Positions 1-8,971 of a stretch of DNA of 64,000 nt are shown piece by piece. A program made the translations under genes and the position numbers. Below the pieces are notes generated by a model. That model was not told the origin of the DNA, did not search any database, and saw only the letters and a list, made by a program, of their open reading frames with translations. Positions within the stretch are counted from its first letter, which is position 1; each line of letters begins with the position of its first letter. The DNA comes from GCA-2720975 sp964469565. Its GTDB lineage: Bacteria > Planctomycetota > UBA1135 > GCA-002686595. Location of the stretch: assembly GCA_964469565.1 (NCBI GenBank), contig CAYXZD010000013.1, forward strand, positions 58,039 through 122,038, in the 5' to 3' direction.

Positions 1-679
1 CATCAAGGTAGTCAAACAAACCCATGCTGTAGACAAGGTCGAAGGTGCCGAGTGACGCTTGACCCCGCAGGAGTTCCCGCACTGGCTTCTCTACCGTGTC
101 TACGGGTAGGTCGCACAGAGAGCGACGCACTTCGCGCAGACTCTTTCCATCTTGATCGAGGCCCACCACTCGCCCCAGATTGCCCCCACAGCCACGCTGC
201 GTCATGCGAACTTCACGCATGTGACCACAGGCCACCGAGAGCACCTCAGCCCCCGATGATGTGTCCGCCAACCGGGAGAGGGCCCGTCCCATGGAAAGTC
301 TACGCTCGCGCACACCGACCGCCGGTGCCTGACTGAGCAGAAGGCGGCTCAGGCGGTGATGGGGTGCGATGTCATCCTGGACGTGATCGGTCCCGGGTTG
401 GTGATAAAGCAAGTCCATCGTAACTGCGTCCCCTGCATACCCGCGTGGCTTGCTGTAGGCCCGCTGGGTGACTGGTTCCTGCATAGCGTGCTCAAATAAG
501 GCGTGTCCGCGCACATCCTGGGCAAGCGCTCGCCACTCGTCAGCCGTCTGTGTTTCTCGCGCGCTGTCAAGGGCATCGAACACAGAGGTCCAGGGTCCCT
601 CAATGGGTTGGCCGTGCTCAATCGCCGCTAGGCAATCGTCCAGTGCGCGAAAGACAGGCATTCTTGGATTCAAAATCAT
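1..679 (-). CDS. PhcB-like SAM-dependent methyltransferase, C-terminal part missing (runs off window)
   Basis: Reading the minus strand from an ATG at 679 gives an open frame of about 226 codons that reaches the left edge without a stop, so the C-terminus lies outside the window. It contains PRGYAGDAVTMDLLY near residue 80, which matches the GYAGD..MMD..Y signature of proteins annotated as 3-hydroxypalmitic acid methyl ester biosynthesis (PhcB-type) methyltransferases, and a SAM-binding motif I, VLSVACGHMREV. A GGAG lies about 9 bases upstream of the ATG. The family methylates fatty acids to make quorum-sensing esters in Ralstonia, but many relatives have no known substrate, so the role here is open. 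The outer-membrane protein gene ends only 17 bases upstream, so the two may be co-transcribed. Confidence 0.75.
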   Translation of the reverse strand, partial: MILNPRMPVFRALDDCLAAIEHGQPIEGPWTSVFDALDSARETQTADEWRALAQDVRGHALFEHAMQEPVTQRAYSKPRGYAGDAVTMDLLYHQPGTDHVQDDIAPHHRLSRLLLSQAPAVGVRERRLSMGRALSRLADTSSGAEVLSVACGHMREVRMTQRGCGGNLGRVVGLDQDGKSLREVRRSLCDLPVDTVEKPVRELLRGQASLGTFDLVYSMGLFDYLD

Positions 680-696
680 TGGAGTTCTCCGAGTGT

Positions 697-1341
697 CTAG
701 AAGGAGTAGCCGAGCACAAGGCCTAGCTGGGAATGGTCAAGGTCGAGATTCACTGCGCTGAATTCAGCATCCGTGAAGGCAAGCTGCCGTAGATCGAGCC
801 CCATATGAAAGCCCTCGTGAACGTCCACTAGAAAACCACAGTGGGCATAGAGTCCTGCCGAGCCTTCCGAGACTTTGAATCCCGTCACGCTCAGTTCTCC
901 CTCGCAGTAGGAGAATCCTCCGCCTACATAAGGGCGCAGCAAGCCAACCGGTTCAAACTCATACCGCAGTCCCGCATAGATTTCCTGGGTATTCACCTGC
1001 GCTAAGGGAAGCAACTCGTCCGTATCCTCGGACGAAGCGAAGCCAACCTCAAACCCAAGCTGGCCAGGGTCGCATTGGCTATAGCTGAAGCCAATAACGT
1101 CGTGCTCGTCTTTGGGTTTCCAATCACCACTCAGAGTGCGTTCGCCCACGGTGATTTCCACGTGCTTGGTCTGAGCCATCATTGCAGCCAACATACCGGT
1201 GGACTGCGCGGCTTCCGCCATTTCAAGGGGCGCAATGCCACCTGGGGGTTCTAGTTGCGGCCCAGATCGCTGGGCTGAATTGACATTGATGGACGCACAC
1301 GAAGTGAGCGTAGCTAATAGGTATAGAGATAAGGGTCGCAT
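697..1341 (-). CDS. Small outer-membrane beta-barrel protein with lipoprotein-type signal
   Basis: The chosen start begins MRPLSLYLLATLTSC, a signal sequence ending in a plausible lipobox (LTSC). A longer frame to 1464 exists, but its extra N-terminus is not signal-like. The mature part is rich in alternating hydrophobic and glycine residues (IYAGLRYEFEP, LRPYVGGGFSYCEGEL, GLYAHCGFLVDV) and ends LGLVLGYSF, with an aromatic last residue as in barrel proteins inserted by the BAM machinery. This resembles OmpA-like or OprD-like eight-stranded barrels of about 200 residues, but no exact family is recognised. It sits between the ECF sigma gene and the PhcB-like gene, all on the minus strand, so a common envelope-related context is possible. 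Function unknown. Confidence 0.6.
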   Translation of the reverse strand: MRPLSLYLLATLTSCASINVNSAQRSGPQLEPPGGIAPLEMAEAAQSTGMLAAMMAQTKHVEITVGERTLSGDWKPKDEHDVIGFSYSQCDPGQLGFEVGFASSEDTDELLPLAQVNTQEIYAGLRYEFEPVGLLRPYVGGGFSYCEGELSVTGFKVSEGSAGLYAHCGFLVDVHEGFHMGLDLRQLAFTDAEFSAVNLDLDHSQLGLVLGYSF

Positions 1342-1500
1342 TGGGGTCACGGGCATAGGTCTGGTGTGAGTAATGGGCAAAGCCACATGGCTCGCCTTCA
1401 CAGCAAGAACGCAGGACCAGCACAGGTGTAACCACCAACTCCTGACAATTCCGATGCCGCGCACGCGCGCAGAGTCGAATGCAGCGTCGAATGCAGTCCT

Positions 1501-2139
1501 CTAACTAACGAGGTCCTGCCAGTCGCCGAGGAGCTTTCCCAGCCGACGCCGGGCACGGACCAGCCGCATCCGCACCGCCTCTGGCGCGATTCCCATTTCA
1601 TCCGCAACTACAGGGGCCGAGTGACCCATCAGATAGGTCAACTGCAGGACCCGTCGATCATCCTCATTCAGCAGATTCAAGCCAACCTCAAGGGCGCAGC
1701 GCTGCTCATCTATCTCAACCGGATCGTCAACCGCGCCCGCCGCAAGCGCGTTTCTCAAGGCTGGAGCAGCCGTTGCATCGAGGTAGACCGTATCCCCCCG
1801 CCTTGCGCGTAGGCGATCCGTCAACAGGTTTCGAGCAGCCCGCATGAGATACCCGCGCAGAGAGGCTGGATTCTCAAATCGGGGCGCGGGATCTTGCTTC
1901 AACAGCCGCAGAAACACCTCACCCGCGAAATCAGAAACTCCCATGCTGGCCCGCTCCATGCGTTTGGCCCTCAGTTGAGCCTTGAGAGCCCCGATTTCTA
2001 TCCGTAGGAGCTGGTCGAGCGCGTCTGGATCTCCACTCTCTTGCCAGCGCTCTAGGAGGAGCTCAGCTGAGTGGGTGTCGGGATGTGGGTCAGTCACAGG
2101 GGCTCCAATGGGTACCCCAATGTACCTGCCTAGCTCCAC
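1501..2139 (-). CDS. ECF-type RNA polymerase sigma factor
   Basis: The 212-residue protein has the two-domain layout of extracytoplasmic-function sigma factors. Region 2 is around residues 65-110 (DFAGEVFLRLLKQ, LRGYLMRAARNLLTDRLRAR). Region 4 is a C-terminal helix-turn-helix (VVADEMGIAPEAVRMRLVRA) followed by a basic tail. The start used is a GTG at 2139, and a second GTG 14 codons later is also possible. ECF factors redirect RNA polymerase to a small regulon, usually under an anti-sigma factor, but no anti-sigma gene is seen next to it. The divergent secreted protein at 2240 and the outer-membrane protein downstream are its nearest possible targets, which is inference only. Confidence 0.85.
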   Translation of the reverse strand: MELGRYIGVPIGAPVTDPHPDTHSAELLLERWQESGDPDALDQLLRIEIGALKAQLRAKRMERASMGVSDFAGEVFLRLLKQDPAPRFENPASLRGYLMRAARNLLTDRLRARRGDTVYLDATAAPALRNALAAGAVDDPVEIDEQRCALEVGLNLLNEDDRRVLQLTYLMGHSAPVVADEMGIAPEAVRMRLVRARRRLGKLLGDWQDLVS

Positions 2140-2239
2140 ACAGGCCCAAGAGAATCTCTGTTACACCCCGAGCACTCGCCCGTTCAGAGGGGTCCTCGGA
2201 TCAGTTTTTCTCCCTACGCCCCACCCAAAGTATCAAGTC

Positions 2240-3649
2240 ATGTCAGCCAACCAAGCCCGCCGAAAAAGCGTTTTCTCCCTGCTCACCGCCTTCACCCTAG
2301 GCCTTGCACTGTGCTCTTCCACACACGCACAAGACGATGTGGATCTCCATGCACTCGACGGCTCCACGGCCCAAGACCAGAAATACGACAGCTCTGGGAC
2401 ACTTGTTCAGGTCCATTCAATCTTCAGGTCCTACGGGAGCCCTCCACCTCCTGATTTGATTGTCATCCAGAGTTCCACCGACCACGGTCAATCATGGAAG
2501 ACTCTGTACAAGGGTACCGTCAAGGGCCCCAAGGGAGTTGTTGCTAAGATTCACACCGTTTCGATCGACCTCGCCTCAGATATCACCTATGCGCCCATCA
2601 ACTCCCAGGCTTTTGTTAGCGTCGCTGGGCTGGTCGATACGAAGAATGGCCTTGAGCATTTTGTCGGGGTATTGAAAGGACCCTACACCCAGCCCTGGTC
2701 GACCGGCACCTCCTGTGCGCCCGTTGAGGTGTTCAGCCCATCAGGCCTTGGCTCACTCGGCGCCCGGGCGAGTATTGCTGTCATTCCTAACCGCAAGAGG
2801 AGTGATTACATTATTGCGGTCGCACACAACGACGTTTTCATGCGCTGGACAGCATTTGGTCAAGTCTCGGCGTTCAACATCTTCCTTAGCTACTCCATGG
2901 ACCGCGGACAGACGTTCCAATGGACGAATAGCCACGAGCTCACCGGAGCCAACGCAGAGCTTCAAGGATTGCAGGGCGACTCCTTCAATAGGCCCAGCCT
3001 TGTCTATGACTTCGTCAACGAGAATTGGGTGTTGGCGTTTGATGTAGAGTTGGACGCTCCCGGTGCTGCCCCTGACAGAGACGTTGTCGTCTGTAGGGCT
3101 CCAGCCTTCTTGCACGCGAGCTGTGGCGCACTGCCCCAAGTCTGCTATGTCGGTCGCCAATCACAGACCGGGTTCAAAGGCCAGCAACATCACCCGATGC
3201 TTGCGACAAACAATAACATCGTTGTTTTCACTTGCTTGACTGGCGATCCCAATCCCGTCGATGGTTCCTATGGCTTGGCGGCCTTCTGGGGTAATCCATA
3301 CTGGACGCCCTGGCAGCAGGCCTTTCAAAAGGTCGATATTCCATACGGCACCATTGGCAACTTCCACGACAGGGCCATCACGGCGGGAGACCTTGAGATG
3401 CGTGGCAATAAGATGCACTTTGCCGCCACCTGTGTCGTCGACCCTGCTGGTAAGAACCCTGGACTCGGCGTACTGCAATTCGAAGCAGACTATCGCAAGC
3501 CAGAAGAGTATCGGGTCGATGCGATCAACGATCACCCTGTGCTGCCCTACTATCCCCCCGCAGTGGCCCTCACCACGAATGGCAGCGGAAAGAAGTATGA
3601 AAGCATCCTGTACTTGGACGAAAGGAGGCGCGCGTGGCTGGATGAATGA
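2240..3649 (+). CDS. Secreted protein with BNR/Asp-box repeats
   Basis: The start MSANQARRKS is followed by a classical signal peptide ending in THAQ. The longer upstream frame overlaps the divergent sigma gene and is not signal-like. The 469-residue product contains at least two Asp-box motifs (SSTDHGQSWKTL and SYSMDRGQTFQW), the S-x-D-x-G-x-T-W turn of sialidase-type beta propellers. Asp boxes occur in sialidases and in many non-enzymatic propellers. The arginine triad of a true sialidase is not evident, so an enzyme activity is not claimed. It is likely exported to the periplasm or beyond. The protein ends close to the start of the next lipoprotein gene, in the same direction. Confidence 0.65.
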   Translation: MSANQARRKSVFSLLTAFTLGLALCSSTHAQDDVDLHALDGSTAQDQKYDSSGTLVQVHSIFRSYGSPPPPDLIVIQSSTDHGQSWKTLYKGTVKGPKGVVAKIHTVSIDLASDITYAPINSQAFVSVAGLVDTKNGLEHFVGVLKGPYTQPWSTGTSCAPVEVFSPSGLGSLGARASIAVIPNRKRSDYIIAVAHNDVFMRWTAFGQVSAFNIFLSYSMDRGQTFQWTNSHELTGANAELQGLQGDSFNRPSLVYDFVNENWVLAFDVELDAPGAAPDRDVVVCRAPAFLHASCGALPQVCYVGRQSQTGFKGQQHHPMLATNNNIVVFTCLTGDPNPVDGSYGLAAFWGNPYWTPWQQAFQKVDIPYGTIGNFHDRAITAGDLEMRGNKMHFAATCVVDPAGKNPGLGVLQFEADYRKPEEYRVDAINDHPVLPYYPPAVALTTNGSGKKYESILYLDERRRAWLDE

Positions 3650-3780
3650 ACCCAGCTGGGGTTCTGACTGAGACACCCAGAGCACTCTTCCGAATCAAAG
3701 AGTTACGATTCAGGTCCCACCACGTTCCCTTCAATACCCAAGACCACTATTCCATCCCTCAGCCCATGCGATTCACAATC

Positions 3781-4386
3781 ATGAAGATCACCCTCACGGC
3801 TACTCTTGTCTCGTTCGCCACTCTGGCATGTTCTTGTGTCGCCGATGATTATGGCAGCACCCCCCCTCAGGCCGAGTCTTCAGGGCACGTTGTCGTCAAT
3901 GGGCGTGAGCTCAACCAGGCTGACATCGAGGGTTTCATCCAGGTCTATGGGGCTGCGCCCGTTCCCGGCCGCTACTGGTACGATGCCTCAAGTGGGTTGT
4001 TCGGAAGTGAAGGCCAACCCCCGGCGGGCTTCATGTATGCGGGTCACGACCTGGGTGCCCTGAACGAGGGGGCCTCAGCGGGCCAGCAATCCTTATGGTT
4101 GAATGGCCGTCAGATGACGGGCCAGGAAGTCCTCTACCTGGGCCAACTCCTAAACATTGCACCCCAGCCCGGCCGTTATTGGTTTGATTCCACCGGTAAC
4201 TTGGGAGTTGAGGGCAGCCCCTATGCGCTCGTCAACCTGTTCGCGGTTGCCCGGTCAGCCGCAAGCCAAGGCGGATCCGGCGACAACATCTGGAGCTCCC
4301 TCTATGGGGGCGGCAATTCCAATGCAGACAACACCCAAGGGTACGTCTCGGTTCCCGGGCACGGCCCGGTGAGTTATGGATTCTAG
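3781..4386 (+). CDS. Lipoprotein with two copies of a PGRYW motif repeat
   Basis: From ATG 3781 the product starts MKITLTATLVSFATLACSC with a lipobox (TLAC); an in-frame ATG at 3766 is an alternative. The mature protein holds two similar units of about 70 residues: VVNGRELNQADIEGF...PGRYWYD...GLFGSEGQPP and LWLNGRQMTGQEVLYLG...PGRYWFD...GNLGVEGSP. The tail is rich in Gly, Ser and Asn. I do not recognise a named family. The repeated NGR(E/Q)-x...PGRYW(Y/F)D pattern with conserved aromatic residues suggests a small folded domain that has duplicated. It follows the Asp-box protein on the same strand with a 131-base gap. Confidence 0.6.
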   Translation: MKITLTATLVSFATLACSCVADDYGSTPPQAESSGHVVVNGRELNQADIEGFIQVYGAAPVPGRYWYDASSGLFGSEGQPPAGFMYAGHDLGALNEGASAGQQSLWLNGRQMTGQEVLYLGQLLNIAPQPGRYWFDSTGNLGVEGSPYALVNLFAVARSAASQGGSGDNIWSSLYGGGNSNADNTQGYVSVPGHGPVSYGF

Positions 4387-4500
4387 AGTCATCGGGCTGG
4401 GCACAAGAATCAAACCTGTGATCGATTAGGGGTGATGACCCGGCCGGGCCTAGGGCCAGCGATTACCCGTTGGTTCTCAAGACTGCTCACCCCCCTAACA

Positions 4501-4536
4501 GAGTGGATCGCTGAGTGGACCGTTGAGTGGACCGTT
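4501..4536. repeat. Three tandem 12-base units
   Basis: Three head-to-tail copies of GAGTGGACCGTT lie at 4501-4512, 4513-4524 and 4525-4536. The first copy differs at two positions and a decayed fourth unit follows. They sit in the 172-base space between two convergent genes. No function is assigned. Confidence 0.7.
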
Positions 4537-4558
4537 GAATGACCAAGCCCACCTTGCT

Positions 4559-5041
4559 CTACCGGGCTAGGCCCTTAGCCCGCTTTTTCATCACCGACTC
4601 AGGGATGACCTTCTCGTACATCTTCACAAACTTTTTTGCGGTAGCGCGTTTGATGGCCTTACCGATGACCTTGAGCGGTACCTGATCAAGGGCCTTGACC
4701 CTCACGCAGGACTTGCCCATATCGAGTCGATTGCCGCTGGCTTTCCATTCTTCTGCAAACCGCTCCTGTTCACCAGGATTGCAGTAGATACAGAACAGGT
4801 AGATGCCCACATGGTTCTTCATGGATGCCACAGAAGCAAAGGGCAGGGGCTGCTTCGGATCGCAGTGGTAACCCTCTGGATACTCTGAGTGAGGCAAGTA
4901 CCAAGCAGGCATGCCGTACTGGAATCCCTCCTCGAATCGTGGGTCAATATTCTTGGCGATCTCTGCCCGGATCGCATCCACGAGCTCCCTTCGCTCGGGT
5001 GAGAGTGCATCGAGATACGCTTGAGCTTTATCCTTGGCCAT
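4559..5041 (-). CDS. DUF1801 domain protein
   Basis: The product from ATG 5041 (MAKDKAQAYLDALSPERR) is about 160 residues; a start three codons earlier is possible. The N-terminal pattern of short helices with LDALSPERRELVDAIRAEI, followed by EGFQYGMPAWYLP and a hydrophobic MKNHVGIYLFCIYC, is typical of the DUF1801/YdhG-like fold. That fold is found in small cytoplasmic proteins, some annotated as iron chaperones after B. subtilis Fra. The C-terminal third is basic (KRATAKKFVKMYEKVI). No partner gene is evident and the role is unknown. Confidence 0.75.
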   Translation of the reverse strand: MAKDKAQAYLDALSPERRELVDAIRAEIAKNIDPRFEEGFQYGMPAWYLPHSEYPEGYHCDPKQPLPFASVASMKNHVGIYLFCIYCNPGEQERFAEEWKASGNRLDMGKSCVRVKALDQVPLKVIGKAIKRATAKKFVKMYEKVIPESVMKKRAKGLAR

Positions 5042-5296
5042 AGAGCCCATTCTAGCGCCAATCTCTGGGATCGAGTGAGTCTGTGCCCCCCAGATCGGCG
5101 ATGCAGCCCCCTAGGGCCATCCTCCAGCCCTTCCCAACCCCAAGATTCAACTTTCTTTGACGAATCCAAAGGTTTGTGTCCGCCAGGCCCCCGCACAGTC
5201 ACGAGTAGGGACGCGAACAGCCATGGCGCCGGGGTTGTACCCCCTCAAGCCCCATCGAGCTGGTTATTTTGCCAACCCATAGCCAACGGCAACCCC

Positions 5297-6517
5297 ATGA
5301 ATGCCTCCATCAAAACCACCCTACTCCCTTTCCTCAGCGTCCTCGCCCTCGCCGCCGGTGCCCATGCACAATGCGGACAGCCGGACTACCTCGATGGTGG
5401 CTCCTGCTGCACACGCGCACAGATCAATCTGCCGACCTTCCCTAGCTTCAAACAAGAGTCCTTGGGTCTCAGCTGGCTCGACTGCACGATTGACGCAAAA
5501 GACAATGTCACGGCCAGCTGGACTGCCCCCACAACACCTGGCGGTATGCCCTCCAACGACTACCGTTCGTTCCTGCGCATCTACGACGCCGGGGGCTCTG
5601 TGATTTGGAAGGGCCGCATGCACATGACTTACTCCCGCACATTTGAGGAGGGTGACCCCAAGAATGGCGTGAAGTATCAAGTCTGGCGATTCCTCGTCAA
5701 CGGAGATCTCCGACACAGCCGTGCAGCCGCGCACAGTGCCTGCCCCATCCCCTCATGTGCAAGCGCATTCAAGCGCTTCGTACGCCACACGGGATACGTC
5801 GACTATGCACTCGACTGCAACACCAAGACCTGGAGCCAGGCCTGGATGCTCACCCATGCCTGCGACAAATTCGAGCACATTGGTGGGTTTGCCCGCGGCG
5901 GTGGATTCCACCCCGACCGCTCATCCACGTTTGTTGGGCCTCGAGCAGGCTTTGTCGCAAGTGCATTCACCCCAGTCGAAGCGGGAATGGACAAGGCCGA
6001 AGCTGTCCGAAGCCTCATCCGGCCAAGCCTTGGCATGTATTCAGCCATCGCCACGAGCCAATTTGAGGAGACCGTCACATTCCAGGTCATGCCCACCCAG
6101 CAACCCCAATGCGCCTGCAGCCCTGCAGGAAGCGCTGGTCAGTTCTCCGTGGCCGACCTGTTCATCGACGGTGACTGTGGTACCACAGTGAATCCCAGCG
6201 GCCAGTTCCTACCGGGTTTCGTATCCATGGGAATCGGCACCTGGACCGACCCGACCGTCTACCCTGGCAAGGAGGCCCTGCGCTGGAGCATGGGTGAGTA
6301 CAGCTACTTCGACCCCTGCACAGGGAAGACCCGTCTAGAGATCTTCCATGGGGCCACCACACTCGGAGGATATCCAGCCCGCTCAATCCTGACCTCTGGC
6401 CAATCAATCTCTTTGCCCTTGACCTTCATCGATCAATCGAACGCCATGCGCAAGGGCAAGACAAGCAACAACCTGCCCTTCATCAGTGAGCACATCTTGA
6501 ACTTGAACCATAAGTAA
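5297..6517 (+). CDS. Secreted cysteine-rich protein of unknown function
   Basis: The start MNASIKTTLLPFLSVLALAAGAHAQ is a clear signal peptide with an AHAQ cleavage site. The frame extends upstream but is not signal-like there. The mature chain of about 380 residues has many cysteines, including CGQPDY, GSCCTRAQ, CSPAG and FDPCTGKTRLE, which suggests disulfide bonding outside the cytoplasm. I recognise no catalytic motif. A strong hairpin with a T-rich tail follows at 6543, so the gene is probably a single transcription unit. Confidence 0.55.
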   Translation: MNASIKTTLLPFLSVLALAAGAHAQCGQPDYLDGGSCCTRAQINLPTFPSFKQESLGLSWLDCTIDAKDNVTASWTAPTTPGGMPSNDYRSFLRIYDAGGSVIWKGRMHMTYSRTFEEGDPKNGVKYQVWRFLVNGDLRHSRAAAHSACPIPSCASAFKRFVRHTGYVDYALDCNTKTWSQAWMLTHACDKFEHIGGFARGGGFHPDRSSTFVGPRAGFVASAFTPVEAGMDKAEAVRSLIRPSLGMYSAIATSQFEETVTFQVMPTQQPQCACSPAGSAGQFSVADLFIDGDCGTTVNPSGQFLPGFVSMGIGTWTDPTVYPGKEALRWSMGEYSYFDPCTGKTRLEIFHGATTLGGYPARSILTSGQSISLPLTFIDQSNAMRKGKTSNNLPFISEHILNLNHK

Positions 6518-6542
6518 GAACTCACTGCCTATGGCGGAATTC

Positions 6543-6579
6543 AGGGCGGGTCCTCTCGGGGGCCCGCCCTAGTCTTTGT
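6543..6579 (+). terminator. Candidate rho-independent terminator after the secreted protein gene
   Basis: AGGGCGGG at 6543-6550 pairs with CCCGCCCT at 6563-6570 around a 12-base loop that can pair further. The run TCTTTGTTT follows directly. It lies 26 bases beyond the stop codon at 6517. Confidence 0.65.
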
Positions 6580-6706
6580 TTGGCGGCCTGTACCGTTTAG
6601 GTAATCGCGGATCTCGGCACCACCGACTTAGATGTGTAAAGAGCGGAGACTCTCAAATCAGTCCCCTTGTCAGTGCGAATTGCCTCATGCGCACTAGACT
6701 GGGCCC

Positions 6707-8869
6707 ATGCACACAAGCCAACACACTGCACGCAAAGCCAGATCGGTATGGACTCCCTCGGTCGTTTCGAGCTTTATTCTCTGTGCAGGCGCCCTTGGGC
6801 AGGAGCCGCCGACAAAAGCAGACGATCCGTTCCCTCCTGGAACACCTGCCATTCAAGGCGTCTCCCCTGAGAAACTCGCCAGCCTCGCCGAACTCATCCA
6901 GTCCTTCGTAGATTCCCAAGAAATCGTGGGTGCTGAACTCCTCGTCATCAAGGACGGCTACACACTCTTGCACCAAGGATTCGGTTGGTCCGACCAAGAA
7001 GAACAAGCGGCCATGGGGACTGGCAAGGTCTTTTGCGTGCGCTCGATGACCAAGCCACTCATTGGAATGTCGATCATGATATTGGTTGACGAAAACCTGC
7101 TTGAGCTCGATGACCCCATCGCCAAGCACTTGCCATGCTTCGACCAGGAAGGGCTGGATGAGATTACCGTTGAACAATTGCTCACCCACACTGGCGGACT
7201 GCCCATGTCTTTGCTCTTGAGGGAAGACCTCAAGGCCCTCTCGGGAATCCAAGAGGTTGCGGCCCTCATGGAAAGCTCGCTGCTCCAGTCTGCGCCAGGA
7301 GAAAAACTACACTACAGCGATCAAGGCACCGACACGCTCACAGCCGTTCTAGAAAAAGTGACCGGTATGCCTGCGGCGGACTTCGTACATACGCGCATCC
7401 TCGATCCCCTTGGCATGACGCAGAGTACAGCGGTCATGGAAAGGGACAATGAACTACGCTCGATCACTTGTTCCAAGTACATGCGCATGGATGGCCATTG
7501 GGATCGATTCTGGAGCCCCGCTGATGCGGAGTTGTTTCCCTTCTTCCTTGGATCTCAAGGGCTCTACAGCACATTGACCGACTATGCGCGCTTCATGGAC
7601 CTTTGGGCTAACAAGGGTCGGCTCGGCCGAGAGCGTCTCCTCGGTTCTCGTTATGTTCGAAAGGCCCTGACCCCGAGCGGATTCCCCATGCGTGCTTCCA
7701 GCGGGTTCGGCGGACTGACACCCAAGTACGGGTTTCTCATGCAATTGTGGGTCAACTCCGACGAGGAAGGGGAAGATGTGGTGGCCTTCGGTCACACGGG
7801 GTCCGATGGGACCCATGCTTGGGTTTTCCCCAAGCAGAAGGCGATGGTCCTGTACTTCACACAGTCCCGTGGGACCACAACCGGACTCCAAGTCGAGGCG
7901 GCACTTGACGAGATTTTCCTAGGTGCCCCTTTCAACCCGGTACAACCCAATCCCGATGTGACGCCTTATCTAGGCTATTACCAAGATGAGCCCAACGACA
8001 GCTACCGGGCCATCATCCGTGATGGCGATGGCATGTCCATGGACATCGTTGGAAAGGGTGTCGTGCCGCTTGAATACCTTGGGAATGATCGCTGGCGCCC
8101 CAAGCCAAGCCCTAGGGAAACTCTCGAATTCACACGCACCGAATCAGGCGCCGTTTCGGGATATACCTCCGGAAGCCATCGCGAATACCGATTTGAACCC
8201 GCCGCCGATTTGCCCAGCGTGACAGCCCTCTCTAAACAGGTCGCAGCAGCCCACAAGATGCACCTGCTCGAGTCAGTTGGCCCCGTACGATTGACGGGCA
8301 CGCTCGAGATTCAGTCCCAGAACCTCACGGGTGAGTTTGTCAGTATTCTGCAGTGGCCGGCCAGTTTTCGAACCAATTTTCGCGCCGGCGAAATCTATGA
8401 ATTCAATTCCTTTGACGGAGAGCATGGATGGTATGCCACCAACAACGTACCCGCAGAGAAATTGACGGGCATCCGAGCGGAACAGGCACACATTGACAGT
8501 CCATTTCTGCGCATGGGGAATTGGGTAGAACACTATGATGACATCGAAGTTGTACAGCGTATGCACGAAGGGGATGATTCCGCCCTCGTTGTGCGCATCG
8601 GTGGTTTAGACAAACCTGGCTACACGCTTTTCGTCGAGGAAGGAACAGGTCTCATCCGCATGGCCGCAGCCATTGTGGACATTCCCGGGTTAGGTCGCAC
8701 GGCCATGCGCAGCCAGTTCGGGGGGTTTAGAGCCGTCGGAGGTGCGCAGATGCCGATGGAAGCCAAGATTCACTTCAATCACTCATTGATTGGAACCATG
8801 GCCTTGGAGTTTTCTGAGGTCGAGCTGGGGATTGAGCTTGCCGAGGGTGTGTTCCAACTCAAGGATTGA
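6707..8869 (+). CDS. Exported beta-lactamase-family serine hydrolase
   Basis: The N-terminus carries a basic then hydrophobic export signal ending near CAGALGQ. A class C beta-lactamase/esterase fold follows, with the SxxK nucleophile motif SMTK, HTGGLP after the helical lid, the tyrosine motif YSDQG (in place of YxN), and the late HTG motif in GHTGSDGTHAWVFP. After about residue 430 there is a second domain of about 280 residues with beta-rich segments and no recognised name. Such proteins in environmental bacteria are usually esterases or peptidases rather than antibiotic-resistance enzymes. A TAGACT box ends 6 bases before the ATG and no Shine-Dalgarno is present, so the transcript may be leaderless. 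Confidence 0.8.
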   Translation: MHTSQHTARKARSVWTPSVVSSFILCAGALGQEPPTKADDPFPPGTPAIQGVSPEKLASLAELIQSFVDSQEIVGAELLVIKDGYTLLHQGFGWSDQEEQAAMGTGKVFCVRSMTKPLIGMSIMILVDENLLELDDPIAKHLPCFDQEGLDEITVEQLLTHTGGLPMSLLLREDLKALSGIQEVAALMESSLLQSAPGEKLHYSDQGTDTLTAVLEKVTGMPAADFVHTRILDPLGMTQSTAVMERDNELRSITCSKYMRMDGHWDRFWSPADAELFPFFLGSQGLYSTLTDYARFMDLWANKGRLGRERLLGSRYVRKALTPSGFPMRASSGFGGLTPKYGFLMQLWVNSDEEGEDVVAFGHTGSDGTHAWVFPKQKAMVLYFTQSRGTTTGLQVEAALDEIFLGAPFNPVQPNPDVTPYLGYYQDEPNDSYRAIIRDGDGMSMDIVGKGVVPLEYLGNDRWRPKPSPRETLEFTRTESGAVSGYTSGSHREYRFEPAADLPSVTALSKQVAAAHKMHLLESVGPVRLTGTLEIQSQNLTGEFVSILQWPASFRTNFRAGEIYEFNSFDGEHGWYATNNVPAEKLTGIRAEQAHIDSPFLRMGNWVEHYDDIEVVQRMHEGDDSALVVRIGGLDKPGYTLFVEEGTGLIRMAAAIVDIPGLGRTAMRSQFGGFRAVGGAQMPMEAKIHFNHSLIGTMALEFSEVELGIELAEGVFQLKD

Positions 8870-8971
8870 CAGGCGACTTGGGCACTAAAGAGTATTGAAT
8901 TGGGGCTTCGTGGCTGCGGGATAGGGTTTACCACCCTGCCCCAAGGGCGTCAGGGATAGACTTAGGCCACG

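Noticed and set aside
349..621. 90-codon minus-strand open frame
   Set aside because: It is in a different frame from the PhcB-like methyltransferase, which covers the same bases with clear family motifs.
697..1464. Longer start for the outer-membrane protein
   Set aside because: The extra 41 residues do not form a signal, while the start at 1341 gives a standard lipoprotein signal.
1982..2239. Upstream extension of the Asp-box protein frame
   Set aside because: It overlaps the divergent sigma gene and is not export-signal-like; ATG 2240 begins a proper signal peptide.
6707..8869. Beta-lactam resistance enzyme
   Set aside because: The fold is beta-lactamase-like, but the protein is much longer, has YSD in place of YxN and an extra C-terminal domain; esterase or peptidase is more likely.
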